A DNA stretch of 64,000 nt, taken from Cristatella mucedo (lineage: Eukaryota; Bryozoa; Phylactolaemata; Cristatellidae). Shown here in pieces: positions 12,003 to 25,639 of this stretch; position 1 is the first letter of the stretch; every line of letters begins with the position of its first letter. The notes below the pieces were generated by a model, which saw only the letters and a list, made by a program, of their open reading frames with translations, was not told where the DNA came from and did no database searches. The position numbers and the translations under genes were made by a program. The stretch covers positions 11,907,501 through 11,971,500 of the forward strand of contig WPIO01000007.1 in NCBI GenBank assembly GCA_009760855.2, given 5' to 3'.

Positions 12003-12686
12003 TGATATGCATGAATAACATGGTTAGGGTGACAAGACCATTGTCAGCATGAAATAGTGGTTACTGGCAGCATGCAACAGAGTTAGCTCGTATCAGCACA
12101 TAAAAGACGAATCACAGGGACCCAATAAACGTTGTCTCAATAGGTGTTTTAATTTCCTTGTTAAATGTGGTCAAGTCAAGGAATGTCGTGACATAAGTGG
12201 AAGTGAGTTCCGGGCTTTTGGAGTATGTGAACTAAATACATGGTCTCCAAGGGATTTGAGGCTTGCAGAAGGTATAGACAAACAGTTGGATGCCGGAAAG
12301 CTGGCGGCACGACGGTGAGCCTGGTGGGGCACTAGATCTGAAAGGAAGGCAGGAGAGCAAAACGAAGGGATCTAAAACGAGCGACAAAACCTTGAAGTCG
12401 GTAGGTTACCTGACTAGTAGCCAGTGCAAGTAGGCGAGAAATGGTGTGATGGAGAAACTGCGACGCTCACGACAGACAAGCCTAGCTGCAGAGTTTTGCA
12501 CCAGCTGTAAGCACCTGGTTGCACTGGCCGGTAGGCCAGCAAACAGTGAGTTACAGAAGTCAAGACGGGAGGTCACAAATGCATGGACTAAATTAGGTTT
12601 GGTATCCCCGTCTAAACAAGCCCCAATTTTAGCATTGTCATGTAGCTAAAAGGAGGCAGAATTTCTTGTGGAACTGAAGTAATTAT

Positions 12687-12811
12687 GTATATAAATAATT
12701 TATATAGAGCCCCAAGAGAAATTAATCTCTATTCAGGTGCTTCACGCAGACAGCCTTGGGGCTCGAGCCCAGGATCTCAGCCAGCCCTTGTTCGGGGCGA
12801 GCACTTTAAAC
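12687..12811 (-). mobile_element. SINE1 copy, head-truncated
   Basis: It contains the SINE1 3' hairpin (GAGCCCCAAGAGAAATTAAT from 12,706) and the B box in reverse (GGGGCTCGAGCCCAGGATC near 12,757), but stops just after AGCACTTTAAA, so the A-box end is lost. AATTAT at 12,681-12,686 and 12,812-12,817 is the target duplication. Host site is LINE-A. Confidence 0.8.
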
Positions 12812-13187
12812 AATTATCTAAGGAAAGGTCGCATTAAAACATCACACTTGCATTTTGTGCAGATTCAACAGGAGCGATGCTGGCAGAGCCGATTGTGAGC
12901 GTTAGCCTTTTAATTTCCGAATCACACATGGTCTTACCATAACTATTAAATTGTTTTTATTACCATTCAATTTGAGAAAATTTGCTGCCATCCATATGCA
13001 GATGTCATCATTACATTCAGCATGAGAGTTGAGAGAATTCGACGAGCTCGAGGGCTGGGAAAGATCAAAGCAGAGTGGCGACTTCGTGTATTCGGCATAG
13101 AAGTAAAAGCCTAGATTGTGCCTTGCAATCACGTCGGCAAGAGGAAGGGTCTAAACCGCTATAAGAACAGGTCTAAGCACGGAGCAC

Positions 13188-13391
13188 TTAATATTTCAGA
13201 AGCTCCTCGGATGATCTTTGTTCATGCACATCAATACTCTGGAGTCTCTCACTGAGATAGGACCTGAGCCATTGCATAGCAGTGCCAGTGGTGCCAAGAC
13301 GAGACGACAGGTGCTTAAGAAGGACTTGGTGATCGATATTATCAAAAGCTGCCGAAAGTTCGAGCAAAACAAGCAGATAATTTTTGCCCAT
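13188..13391 (-). pseudogene. LINE-A reverse transcriptase, motif A region
   Basis: The minus frame reads LLVLLELSAAFDNIDHQVLL and then LQSIDVHEQRSS, which is the fingers and palm entry of a CR1/L2-like RT. The catalytic aspartate of motif A is glutamate here. The next segment toward the element 3' end (12,902-13,132) is in another frame and has FYAEY in place of the YADD box, so a frameshift separates them. This enzyme is inactive. Confidence 0.8.
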
Positions 13392-13991
13392 GTCTGTATT
13401 CCTAAGTAGGTTCGTTGTGCACCCGAATCAAAGCTTACTTATTGGAGTGATTAGCTCTATAACCCGAATGGAAATGGCTAGCAATGTTTGAAAATTCAAC
13501 ATATGAGTTCAGCTGGTCTGACACGATTCCTTTCAGTGTCTTTGATAGGAACGGTAGAAGGGAGACTTGGTAGTAGTTGCTCACGCTCATTTGGTCTATA
13601 ATCGCTTTCTTGAGTAGTGGCCTGATTCCAGCTTTTTTTTAAGGTGCCGGACATGATCTGAGGCTAGGGACGTTAGTTGTGCATGGCAGTAGCAGGTCAA
13701 TGTATATTAAAAGCATTACGTTGAGAATATGGTCCAAAGAACTAGTTGTCTTCTTTGATTGGGATATAAACTTCCGGATGAGGTCACTAGTGAACTTATT
13801 GAACGTAGACATATTGAGGAGCTGAATTTAATTGGGGGAAGCATTCTAGGCAGGATGCTGCTATCGTATGGATAGACTCCCTGGTCGTATCGATATTCTG
13901 AACAAAGAAGCTGGAGAATAAATTAACTAGATCATCACAGGGATTATGTCGTGAGGAGCTAACCTAGGAGCGGTTGGATATGGATATGTTC

Positions 13992-14145
13992 GCCGAGCTG
14001 GTTTGGTCCAGCGGTTAAGGTGCTCGCCCACCACTAAGGTCTGGCTGAGGTCGAGGGCTCGAGCCCCGAGGCATATGTGAAGCGCACGAATAGAGATTAA
14101 GTTCTCTTGGGTCGCTTTACAAATTATTTATATTTATTTATTTGA
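13992..14145 (+). mobile_element. SINE1, most complete copy
   Basis: A tRNA-derived SINE. It begins GCCGAGCTGG, with an A box TGGTCCAGCGG at 14,004-14,014 and a B box GGCTCGAGCCC at 14,056-14,066 (one change from the GGTTCGANTCC consensus). The 3' end (14,075-14,120) carries the hairpin arms GAAGCGC and GTCGCTTTAC around AGAGATTAAGTTCTCT, the same design as the LINE-A 3' terminus, followed by an AT-rich TTATTTAT tail. It sits in the LINE-A copy, opposite strand. Confidence 0.88.
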
Positions 14146-14291
14146 TTTTCGACAACAGCATTTTGCACATGTGATGAAGGTATTCTCAGATGGAATGTAA
14201 CGATATCGAGAGTTGTGAGGATTCGAGACTCACGTGTGATTTTATTGGAGGAGGGTGAAGCGGAGGGCAGACGTTGTACACTGAATGAGAT

Positions 14292-14599
14292 CTATGTGAG
14301 GTCAGACAAGCAGGATTTGGTAATAATTGGTGATGGCAAGGTGCAGTTGCATGAGGAAATGTGGTCGAGTGTGTGACCCTTGATGAGAGTAGGGCTATGC
14401 ACATGAGCCACAAGAGACAGCAAGTTAGTCCATGAGCGAAATTCAGTGCTGAAAGCGCCAGATATGTTAGTAAAGTGAATGTTAAAATCATCCAACCGAG
14501 GAGGGATTGATTTCTTGCACATGGAATAAATATGAGATCGTAGAAATCTGAGATAAATGAGTGCTTGGTACCTAGTTGGCTATGGACTACAGCCACCAT
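14292..14599 (-). pseudogene. LINE-A endonuclease domain remnant
   Basis: The minus frame holds the APE-type endonuclease signature RLDDFNIHF (usual form GDFNIH) at about 14,480, followed by a segment that matches 44,179-44,470 of the longest LINE-A copy (HTLDHISSCNC parallels the TSSSDHI-type C-terminal motif). A second frame (14,186-14,599) covers overlapping parts, showing at least one frameshift. Nothing intact remains. Confidence 0.7.
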
Positions 14600-14679
14600 C
14601 GGTAGTTTGTTGTCGAATGAAATCAGGAAAATCGTTTCAAAAACTGCTCCGAGGTTACTGCAAATGATTTAAAGGTTTT

Positions 14680-15030
14680 GTCGCTAAATTTAAGGTTCGT
14701 TCACTCTGTGGCTTCAGCCTTCCTATAAGTTCTACTCCCCAGCAAGCATCGTGCCACCCGCTTTTCGGAATCTAACTGTTTACCAATACCTCGCAGAAAC
14801 CTCCAATCCTTTAGAGACCGTGCATTTAGTTCTTATGCTCCCAAAGCATGGAATTCACTCCCGTCTTAATTCACGACTTCCCAGACTCGACCGCATTTGA
14901 AAAGAAATTGAAAACGGACCCATTTACAACAGCATTAAGTGGGTCCCTCCGATTCGTCCTTTGTGTGCTAATGCATGCTGAAACTGTGCAAGCATGCATG
15001 TCAATAGCAAAGTAGTTATTCGTTTCGCTC
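14680..15030 (+). mobile_element. LINE-A 3' fragment
   Basis: Starts in the RT thumb (GTTTTGTCGCTAAATTTAAG) and runs through TTTCGGAATC, AGAGACCGTGCATTTAG, the stop region (GTGGGTCCCTCCGATTCG) and the first repeats of the 3' UTR (TGCTAATGCATGCTGAAAC). It ends before the hairpin. It abuts the 5' end of the reverse LINE-A copy head to head. Confidence 0.8.
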
Positions 15031-15689
15031 GTCTGATTGACAGTCACTTTATTCGATCAAGTAAATTCAAATTCTTTAAATTTTGACAGCTGCATATGTG
15101 CTCAAATGTTACGCCGATAAAAATACTTGCTATTTTCTGAATAAAATTGCGTTGCATGCAGAATTTGAAAGTCCTCTCCCTTCAAACTATGATTGGCCAT
15201 CCCAATTCCTGTAGCATTTGCAATCAGTCTAGGAAACTGTAGACTAGGTGATACTATCAGATCCGCTTTCAACTCTACCTAGTAAAAATTGCAGACAACT
15301 AATAACTTCCGGTCTGCTCAATTCCAGGGGTACCAGAACTAAAATTATCCATGCATGTGTGACGACATAACGACAAGACGTGTGGAACTCACCACTCGCA
15401 GATAGTCCAACCTGTACAGTACGACACCTGTAAGTGGTGCCGGACTCTGGTGCTAAGCTTCCCAGCTGCTAAAGCCGCATGTTACATCACTGCCCCTTTT
15501 CTTGTTAGCGTTTTAGGCATCAAGAAGCTTATCCAAATAGGTCAAAGCTAATTTAATAGCCTCAGATGTATAACAGCAGCATAGCCCCACCAGCTACCGC
15601 CAACGTTTATTGTGAGCAATTAGGGACTTTCAAGTTGAGGACTTATCTAGACGGCAACACAGCTTCGCCTCAGAGCCAGGGTTATAAAG

Positions 15690-15885
15690 AGTTGTAATAA
15701 TAATACATTTTTTAGAGATCTAAGAAATAAATCTCTTTCTAGGCGCTTTTCATATGCTGCAACAAAAGCATGGCTTAATGGTCTGTGGCAGCTTCCTCTG
15801 TCACAGCAAGCATAATACGGTTAAAGGTGACATGTACATAGTCGGCATACAAATATGGTTAATAGCAGTGTCTTTTGTAGAGGTT
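15690..15885 (-). mobile_element. LINE-A 3' end fragment
   Basis: (AAT)n tail at 15,696-15,706, then hairpin remnant and TCTCTTTCTAGGCGCTTTTCA at 15,731, then the 3' UTR including GGTGACATGTACATAGTCGGC. The fragment stops near 15,885. Confidence 0.75.
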
Positions 15886-16064
15886 AACGTGCACAGAGCT
15901 AGCACCTTAACCCTGGGCCATGATCCAGGGACGTGTTCTATCACTCGTTTTAATGTCCATTCATTCTCTTGTTTCGGTATACCTATTAAAAAATCCTTCA
16001 TTACCGTGGTTTTCGTAGCACTATGGCTCCGTTGGGCTCTTGGCCAACTTTAGGTAATACTATT

Positions 16065-16150
16065 AATCTAATAGTAATACATTTTGTAGAGTGCTCCGTA
16101 TAATTGAATCTCTTTCTATGCATTTCACATCTGCTGCAAAAAAGACGTTG
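16065..16150 (-). mobile_element. LINE-A terminal fragment
   Basis: Only the terminal hairpin survives: AATAGTAATACATTTTG, AGAGTGCTCC and TCTCTTTCTATGCATTTCAC followed by CTGCTGCAAAAA. Its left neighbour at 15,690 is a separate fragment in the same orientation. Confidence 0.65.
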
Positions 16151-16515
16151 AGTGTTTCGTTGCTGATGCGTGATCATTTTGCAACCAGTGAATCAGCATA
16201 GACCAGAGCTTTGCTTACCATGGCAGCAGGTAACACGCCCGACAAGCCAATACCACATGCTAAACTAAATAGCCATACGTTGCTACCTAGCAGTAGATCT
16301 TTTAGTTACTATTTTTTGGGCTCACAAGCACTAAAACTCTAAAAGCAGCTGACGATTAATATCGGAAGGTCGATGGACTAGTCCTTCACAAAGCTGCTAA
16401 GCCCTTTGTAACTCTCAATATTAGCTTCACTAACGTGACCTTAATTCGTTGCTTTTGCTTTCGGTAGTGAGTATGTCCATATTGCTAAGCACCTGTTTTT
16501 CTCCAGCTGCTGTCC

Positions 16516-18560
<2,045 letters not shown>

Positions 18561-18719
18561 CCGAAGTTCAAGCCTGCGTTCCAAGATCCACCAGCTCCAG
18601 AAGTAGCCAGTCGGAAGAGCTACTTGCGACTGCAAGGAATAAGATTTTGGTTCCGGGAAGAGAGTCCCCAATTTTTCAAGAACGAAATTCGTAATCAGTG
18701 CCGGAAAATAGAGCCGGAG

Positions 18720-18890
18720 ATTGACCCCAGGCGCCAGGAGCCGCCCGAGTGAAAGGGGCCACCCGAGAGCCGGGAGCCGCCCGTGAGCTTGGAGCAGCCG
18801 GAGAGCCGTGCGCAGCCCGAGAGCCGGGAGCAGCCCGAGAGCCGGGAGCGGCCCGAGAGCCAATAGCCGCCCGAGAGCCAGGAGCGGCTA
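18720..18890 (+). repeat. Array 2, second short block
   Basis: About nine 18-bp GAGCCGCCCGAGAGC-type units, separated from the main array by 440 bp of unique sequence. The register is broken by a stop (GAGTGAAAG at 18,747). Confidence 0.85.
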
Positions 18891-18891
18891 A

Positions 18892-18990
18892 TGCAGCAAG
18901 CAACAGGTGCCAACTGCGTTGGCAGAGGAAAGAGGTTTTGGCGCTGAGAAGGGAACCGCCGAAGGTACAAGAATTGAAAGCGAAATGACT
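18892..18990 (+). repeat. Duplicate of the array 2 downstream flank
   Basis: Matches 18,292-18,390 with about ten differences: GGCTAATGCAGCAAGCAAC, GGCAGAGGAAAGAGGTTTTG, GAATTGAAAGCGAAATGA. The frame is lost here (TGAGAAGGG). Array plus flank was therefore duplicated as one unit. Confidence 0.85.
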
Positions 18991-19174
18991 TTAGATTATG
19001 CAATACCCAGAGGGTAAAGTGAATTTAGTTTCTTGATTACACGAAATTGGATAATATTCAATGGATAATATACTGGATAATTTTCTACGGCTTGTGTTTG
19101 TTGCCACACCAAGATCAGTTACGGCGAAGGATGAAGCGTAGCTAGTACCAGGTTTGAGATAAGTTTGATTCATT

Positions 19175-19590
19175 TGACAGGTTACACCTGGCGATGGTGC
19201 TTATATTTTCCCTAACTAAATCAACTATTTAAAAGACAAAAAAGTTGAGAAAACTCGTTTAAATTATATCCTAAAAAATAAAGACGAGCCATAACAGACA
19301 AAATCCAACTGGGAGGAAAACTTCTGTTCGTCTTTCAGTAATGCCGAACATACGCTCCAGTACACGTTACAGCCTCCTTATTCGTTGCAAGCACTTAGCG
19401 ATGAGCATCGCAAAGTAAGATCAATGCAGCCAGCATATCGTAGCACCTCAAACTTTCGAATCGTCAGCATACGGAGCAGGATATGAGACTGTTGAAATGC
19501 TCAGTAATAAGAGCGGTCATCCAATGAATAGGCTCTTTCGCAATGACTTTAGATACAAGAGTCCATGAGGTATCTCCATACGACCACTCG
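19175..19590 (+). repeat. Segment homologous to the array 3 flank
   Basis: Collinear similarity to 34,400-34,778. Block one is GTTACACCTGGCGATGGTGC (19,181) against GTTGCACCTAGGGATAGTGC (34,403), continuing through CAACTATTTAAAAGAC against TGACTATTTGAGCAAT. Block two is GCGGTCATCCAATGAATAGG (19,513) against ATGGTCATCCTATGCATGGC (34,707), then CTCTTTCGCAA in both. The two blocks are about 330 and 300 bp apart, so the relation spans the segment. Confidence 0.7.
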
Positions 19591-21829
19591 CTAGCACACT
19601 CCGTGAATCAAAAAAATCTGCATTTTCATTTTGAAGAAAATCTTTAAATTTTAAGCTTTCGCCTTGCAAAACCCCGAGAAAGCTTTTGCATTGTTCGATC
19701 CCATTCGGTGCAACGTTTTCGGCGCTAGTTCATGCTGCTGAGCGAAGGGTAGTGGGCTCGCTCCTCAAGACCAACTCGAAGGCTTAGAGTCCTGCAGTGG
19801 CCTGTTCTTTATTTCAAACTGTGAGCGGTGGTGAGAGCGACTAAGGCCCTTCTGTCGCTATGTAACTGAGACTCTCAAATCGCTTACTTGATTAGCTGTG
19901 GCTGACCAACCAGTCTCAGCCATGACCCTCGTCGATATAGCTTTTTGCGACGAAGTAGTACTTTCTCTATACATTGCGATCGCCTATTTGGAAGTCTCTA
20001 GTGGGACAAATTGCCGGCTGCTGGTCTCAAAAAGTTATTGGCGTCGGAGGCAATACTGTATCTGAGATTCGACACCACCGCTCAGATGAGACATCAGCAA
20101 ATGGAATATGGAGCGACAAGGGGTGCATGTAGTGCCTAGGCAGCAGTATATAGCGATTGGCGGTTCCAAACAGTTCCGGATTCTTCTAGACTTTGTGCTC
20201 ACCGTGAGCAGACGTCTTGAGGTGAAACCACGCTACCAATCGAACCAGAAACGCTGTAATAAATACATACCGACACTATCTCCAAGGTCACAGTCTCGCT
20301 GACAAATGATAAGGGTACTATCGTTCGCCTGCTTATAAGTTCCGATAAAGGGTTATTTTTACAAAAGCTGCGAAGTGGCTTCTGCGTCCGACATGGTCAT
20401 TTCGAAAATAAATCAAGTGCTTGCTACAGCACTGGTCTTAGCCACTTCGTGACCAACACAGGGGAAGCCGTGTGCCTTGGATTACGGCTGGCAACTATTT
20501 GAAAGTGCACAGTGCTACAGTGCTAGCCGTTAAGTCGACAGTGGCGAAATGCGGCAGCAGCGAAAAGCCCCAGAATAACTCAGGTCAAAACTGTGAATGC
20601 GCACTGTGCACAGTGTGTAGCCGGATGGCACTGCGCCGGAGCTCTCTGAAAAAAAGAATCCCTGGAAAGATGGCTGACGTAAAGCAGCAGCTCTCGGGCT
20701 CCGAGGCCGCAGAGTGCACCGCTCGACAGCCCACATCCAAGCTCGACAGTGCAAGAGATTTTGAGAGCTCGCAACAATGCAACATCACAACTGCGGCCTG
20801 AGCCAGCTAAACCAGCCAAATTAAGGCTGATAAATAATGTTCGAGATTGTACGATTGTGCGATAATCTACGGCCGAGGCCACACAAATTCCGGAGCCAGG
20901 TGATCGGCATGCAGTCGTGATTTTAGACTTGGTGTTGTCGCTAGAGCTGATTTAACTCTATGCCGGAGAGCAGAGGGTGTACACCATGGAGCAGTTGAAC
21001 TTCAATAATCATCTGCTGCTGTAAAATAGAGTCGTCTACATTATGGATACGGACTTGATGCGTTAAGCTGCCAGTGCTCTTCGACCTAGCCTAGTTTCTG
21101 CTACTGTTGACATACCTACATGCATACAGGTATATGTACAGCATGCCTACGAGCGGCTCGAAACGCTACAAGATTTAAGCTTGACCAGAATTCTTCTCGA
21201 TTTGGCTGAGATAATCAAAGTTACCAGTGCTTCTGCGTTTGCAGTCCAGTTCTGACGGAGGTGGAAGCCTCACATCGCCTTGCTAACAGCATGATGTCGG
21301 CCATTATACCACGTAGTCTTAAATTATCAAGTACCCAGTTCCTAGTTTAAGATTAGAGATCGTGACTTTTATTTAAATGTCTCAGGATTCAGTAGTGAAG
21401 TAATAAATAGCAGTCGGTGGAAATCCATGCAGATTATAACAAATACTGTAAAAATCATCACTGTTTTTCGCATGTAAGCAGCTGATGTACCGAGATTAAA
21501 AACTCGCAACGATGTCATGAGGCATTGTCATTTCTGGCATTTCTTTCGCAGTAATATAAGAAGCATTGTACTATTTATATACGCAATAAACATGCATAGA
21601 ATCCTCAGAAAGCTATATCTATTCTAACGACTATACGTACGCTACAAGCAAAACACATCACTGTGGTTAGCGATGCTACTCACAGTGTCACTACGAGATA
21701 GCTTAGAAAGATCGATTCAAAAAGACTCAGACAAAGTTGTGCGGAACAAGTAAGATATATATAGGTGCATGTGCATGTGTGTCTGTTTGTGTGTACACGC
21801 GCGAGCACGTGTGCCCACGTATGTATCTA
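19591..21829. other. No feature recognised
   Basis: Unique-looking sequence. An open plus frame of 109 codons at 20,472-20,801 has no known motif and overlaps open frames on the other strand. A GT-rich stretch lies at 21,765-21,825. Confidence 0.45.
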
Positions 21830-22330
21830 ATCTGACCCAAACTCGTGCAACGCCATGTAGCTACAAAATAGGCAACCTTGACTGTAGAGCTGATGTGGGC
21901 TTCTAATGTATAGTCACTTCAGAGTAGGACAATCGAATTTCTTGTTCAGGCTACTGGAAATACGCAGGCTGAGCCTATTTTGTGGGATAAGTCTTCCAAT
22001 TTATGAGCACGGTAATGTTTACCCGTAAATACATACCGCGGTAATCAATTAAACATCATTTCATCCGATAAAGACATATGCCGAAAAGGTGAAAATAACA
22101 GTAATACATGCCGGAGTTGCTGCTTCTTTACTAGTTGGCTGGCAGGGAGGAAGCATTGCATAGGAACACCCATGCGTCATCCGTGTAGAAATTAAATTGA
22201 ATTGAAGAAATTAGATTGTAGGCAATGATTTCATCAGCAAGAAAGACTATATAAATTTGGAAAGTTTTTGAACCGATAACTAAGCTCTGGGTTATCCAAT
22301 CCTTTATATGCTCTCCTAGTGACTGATCCA
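21830..22330 (-). mobile_element. LINE-A fragment, old
   Basis: Diverged reverse copy of the RT segment. Landmarks: GAGCTGATGTGGGCTTCTAA (21,884; LINE-A GAGCTGATGTAGTCGTCTAA), TCACTTCAGAGTAGGACA, and CGTCATCCGTGTAGAAATTAA (22,173) at the YADD-coding position. The middle (22,000-22,130) is hard to align. Confidence 0.55.
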
Positions 22331-24596
22331 TCTAAGGCAAGGCTTTTCCATTTGATTTCGCATCAAATTGCGTTATAAGATGCCTCTGGAAAGTTGTCAT
22401 TACTCTGAACCCTCGTTCGGCGTTGGCGGTTGAAACCGACAGAGCCACAAGTATGTAGGTCCAATTTGTTCAGGAGATCATGCAAGACCTCGGCGCGGAA
22501 TATTCCAGAAGGACTGCAAGATCACAAAGCTTGGCGCGTCCGAATCCAATAGCTTACGAAAACTGCGAGGCTGCTGTTTCCAGATGGTTGCTTTTATCGC
22601 CGGGAATAAAGATGGCCGTGGCAGCTGCAACTATTGTGCGGCAACCGACCGCTGCTACGTGCTCTTAGCCGATTCGTAGACCGTCGGTGCAGTGCAAAAA
22701 CCTTGGCCTTTTCTGTGCTGTCTTCTATGATGTCTTCTAGTGAGATGACTGAGAATGGTAGTGGGTGACGCTTGACGACCCGAATAGACTGGTCGAAACC
22801 GTCTGTCCCTTAGTGCTCTGTCTGGAGACTGAAACTCTGAGTTATTGGTGGTTTAACTAATTCAGCCATCACTGGGCTCTGAAAGCCAAGCTTATCGTGG
22901 ACTTATTATCAGCAGTTCACTTGCCCTTGTCAGGGCGCGGGGTTTACCTGGCAAGAAGCGGTCATGGCAGTTACCAAAAGAGCACCTGCCTTCGGCCTAT
23001 AGGAGAATTTACAGTGCGGCCTCGATCACTTGAGCGCGTGCAGAGTATAAATTGCAACCCCTAATCGAAGACAGATACAAGCAGCCAACAGAGTAGCCTC
23101 ATGAACGTAGCTGTGCCGTCTAAGTGACACTTGACATTTCATCGCCGCATGTTCAATCTCTTGCTTGTCTTGAACGATAATGTATTGCTCGAGCTGCATA
23201 AGCTGAATCCCGACATTTTTGCAGTCGTTATTCTTGCCGACCCTACTTTTGGCTGCTATTCCTTTGGTTCAATCATCTCGTTGATTCACTTGAACCCATC
23301 TTTTCTTACCTAATCGGAAAATGCCAATGCCAATGCTATTATGGCTGGCGATTGCTGCTTTTTAGTGGCCTCTGCAGATCGAAACGCAAGGATCAAGAAC
23401 GACAACACCGCCAACGGCATACTGTGAATCTTCTCTCTAACAGCCGCATTTTCTGTCTGGGTGGGCAGCATAATTGCTTGTGGGATTCTACGTCAAAAAA
23501 ATATTGGTTGAGACCATGATCTGAGAAATTATTTTGCAATTTCTTTTCGAACGATCCGAGCTTGCATTCGAAGTTGCTTTCGTTATTCCGTAGAACCTCG
23601 CCAATGTTCATGCTAAGATTGCATATCAAGAGAGGCTCAAGAAATTCTGATGACGTTTTCCTTGTGCTCTATTGCGAAGGAATTTATCGTGAGTGCCCTA
23701 GAATCTTCTGTAACTTGATGGGAGATAATTGAATCCTTTGCTTTCTTTGTCAGAACTTTCTCAGTATAAATAGTTCCTGAACTGTTTGTCACGTGGATGA
23801 TTGTGCAAAATCGCTGATGCTATCCTCAGCATCCACTTTGGTCAAACGGTGGTTAAACCATAAACGTGCAACGTACAATGAGTTTCCTTAAGCAGTTGCA
23901 TATACAAGGACCCGTTAAGGCTTGCCAGCTAATCGTAACTCAAGCAAACCTTCACTAACTTTTGACCGAGTACGCAGTCCTATCACAACAAGATACCATA
24001 ACTACTTAAATAGGAACTGAAGGCTTCTACATGGGGCTTCCTAATGTGCTTTTGTGCTTAATCAGTGTATGATTTTAATTCATATGTATTTTTACTTGTA
24101 AGTTTTCTGAGCAAATAAATAACGATAGCTGAGTTGAAAGCTTCATTTAAATAGTGGCAGAAGATTTATGGTGGCCACCACCCAGCTTGTAATTAGAAAT
24201 AAGAGACTGTTTTCTGTGTGACTTGACTCTGATACCTGGGCGGTTAAATGCGACCACGTCTTTCCCTCTTAAGCGTTTGGTCAATGCATTACTTATTAGG
24301 ATGGGAATATATATAATATACTTATTAGGATGGGAATGCAGCAAAACTTCCAACAAAAAACAACAAAAATTCCAAGTAACCAAATAGTCATATGTAAGCT
24401 CCGATCTTTTCTAATGCAGATGATAATAATAGTGCCAGACATTGTGATAAGTCCTAGCAACCCGTAATAAGTCAAGTTGTGGCACAACGTGTGTAATCTG
24501 TACTAGAATGTTCCTCATTACGTTCCAAAGAGTCATGACTGCGACACCGATAGGACTTGAGCTGGGAAACTGGCAGCTGCTCGTGAGCCTGCATGT
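22331..24596. other. No feature recognised
   Basis: Unique sequence with short frames only. I see no domain, RNA gene or repeat that I can support. Confidence 0.5.
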
Positions 24597-24602
24597 AAGA
24601 AT

Positions 24603-24747
24603 ATATATATAATTCATTTATATAGCGCCCCAAGAGAACTTAATCTCTTTTCAGGCGCTTTTCGTATGCCTCAGGGCTCGAGCTCACGACCTCAGTCAGA
24701 CCTTGGTCGGGGCGAGCACCTTAACCTCTAGACCAAACCAGCTAGGC
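24603..24747 (-). mobile_element. SINE1 copy, full length with target duplication
   Basis: A 145-bp reverse copy: AT tail, hairpin (AGCGCCCCAAGAGAACTTAA, TTTTCAGGCGCTTTTCG), B box in reverse (GGGCTCGAGCTCACGACC), A box in reverse (TTAACCTCTAGACCAAACC) and GCTAGGC end. AAGAAT at 24,597-24,602 and 24,748-24,753 is the target-site duplication. Confidence 0.88.
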
Positions 24748-24754
24748 AAGAATC

Positions 24755-25330
24755 ATTTCACGAGGCTTTCATCACCACTTAAAAGTTACGTAACTTCATT
24801 CTTTCATTCATTCATTCTTTGGCTCCAGCCTAACTCTCAGATCTACTCCCCCATCAGGCCAAGCATCGTTCCACTCGCTTTTCGGAATCCAACAGTCTAC
24901 AAATACAGTCTACAAATACCCCGTACAAACCTCAAATTCTTTGGAGACCATGCATTTAGTTCGTATGCTCCCAAAGCCAGGAACTCTCTCCCGACTTGCG
25001 TCAGAACATCCCCTGACTTGACCACATTTAAAAAGAACTTAAAAACACACTTACTTAGGACAGCATTTAGTGGGTCCCTGTGATTCGTTCATTGATGTGC
25101 TAATGCATGCTGACACTGTGCATGCTGCCACTAACCACATTTGCATGCTGACCCTGTGCATGTCACCCGTAACCATGTTATTCATTTTGTTTGTTTATCA
25201 AGCATGATATTACTCAACATTCAGTTGCATTACCCTTTGCAGCAAATGTAAAGCGCCTAGAGAGAGATTGAGTTCTCTGAGGGCACTTTATCAAGTGCAT
25301 TATTATTATTAGTAGTAGTAGTAGTAGTAA
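24755..25330 (+). mobile_element. LINE-A 3' end, well preserved
   Basis: From the thumb to the tail. The plus frame 24,703-25,083 reads the C-terminus (TNLKFFGDHAFSSYAPKARN, NLKTHLLRTAFSGSL, stop), then the 3' UTR with repeated TGCATGCTGACACTGTGCATG motifs, the hairpin AAAGCGCCTAGAGAGAG..TTCTCTGAGGGCACTTTATC at 25,249-25,293, and an (ATT)(AGT)n tail. A 13-bp duplication (AGTCTACAAATAC) is present at 24,893-24,918. Confidence 0.88.
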
Positions 25331-25639
25331 GGCCAAAGCCCCAAAAGATCTACACGCTGGACACGGTAATTGAGCGACTACCAATGACTAAAGATTATTC
25401 AATATGGATTAATTAAAAAACATACAAAACTTACCATACATAACTCTCATTACATTAACGATATTGAACGATTTTCAGATGTTACTGGTCAAATACATAC
25501 GAGTGTGATTCCAAGAATTCATTATGGGTAAGTTCGACGGTCAGGCACATAAATCATAGATCGTTTGCAGCCGTGGCGCACCGTCGTAATCTAGCCTGCA
25601 GTCAAGTGTCACAATTGAGACGTCGGACTTAATCGTACT

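Larger units (their letters stand above)
11698..14670 (-). mobile_element. LINE-A copy with EN and RT, three SINEs nested
   Basis: A long CR1/L2-like copy in reverse orientation. The 3' hairpin and (ATT)n tail are at 11,698-11,765, the 3' UTR to about 12,160, thumb at 12,380-12,640, palm at 12,900-13,390, RT N-terminal part to about 13,980, and endonuclease domain at 14,190-14,600. The body is split by SINE2 (11,820-12,002), a truncated SINE1 (12,687-12,811) and a SINE1 in the opposite orientation (13,992-14,145). Catalytic motifs are mutated: the YADD box reads YAEY, and the motif A aspartate in LLELSAAFD has become glutamate. It is 5'-truncated. Confidence 0.85.

Noticed and set aside
13992-14066. 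A functional tRNA gene on the A box and B box
   Set aside because: The sequence cannot fold into a full cloverleaf, several copies share it, and it continues into the LINE-like tail. It is a SINE.
15890-15935. SINE1 head (TAGCACCTTAACCCTGG)
   Set aside because: Too short and the body is absent.
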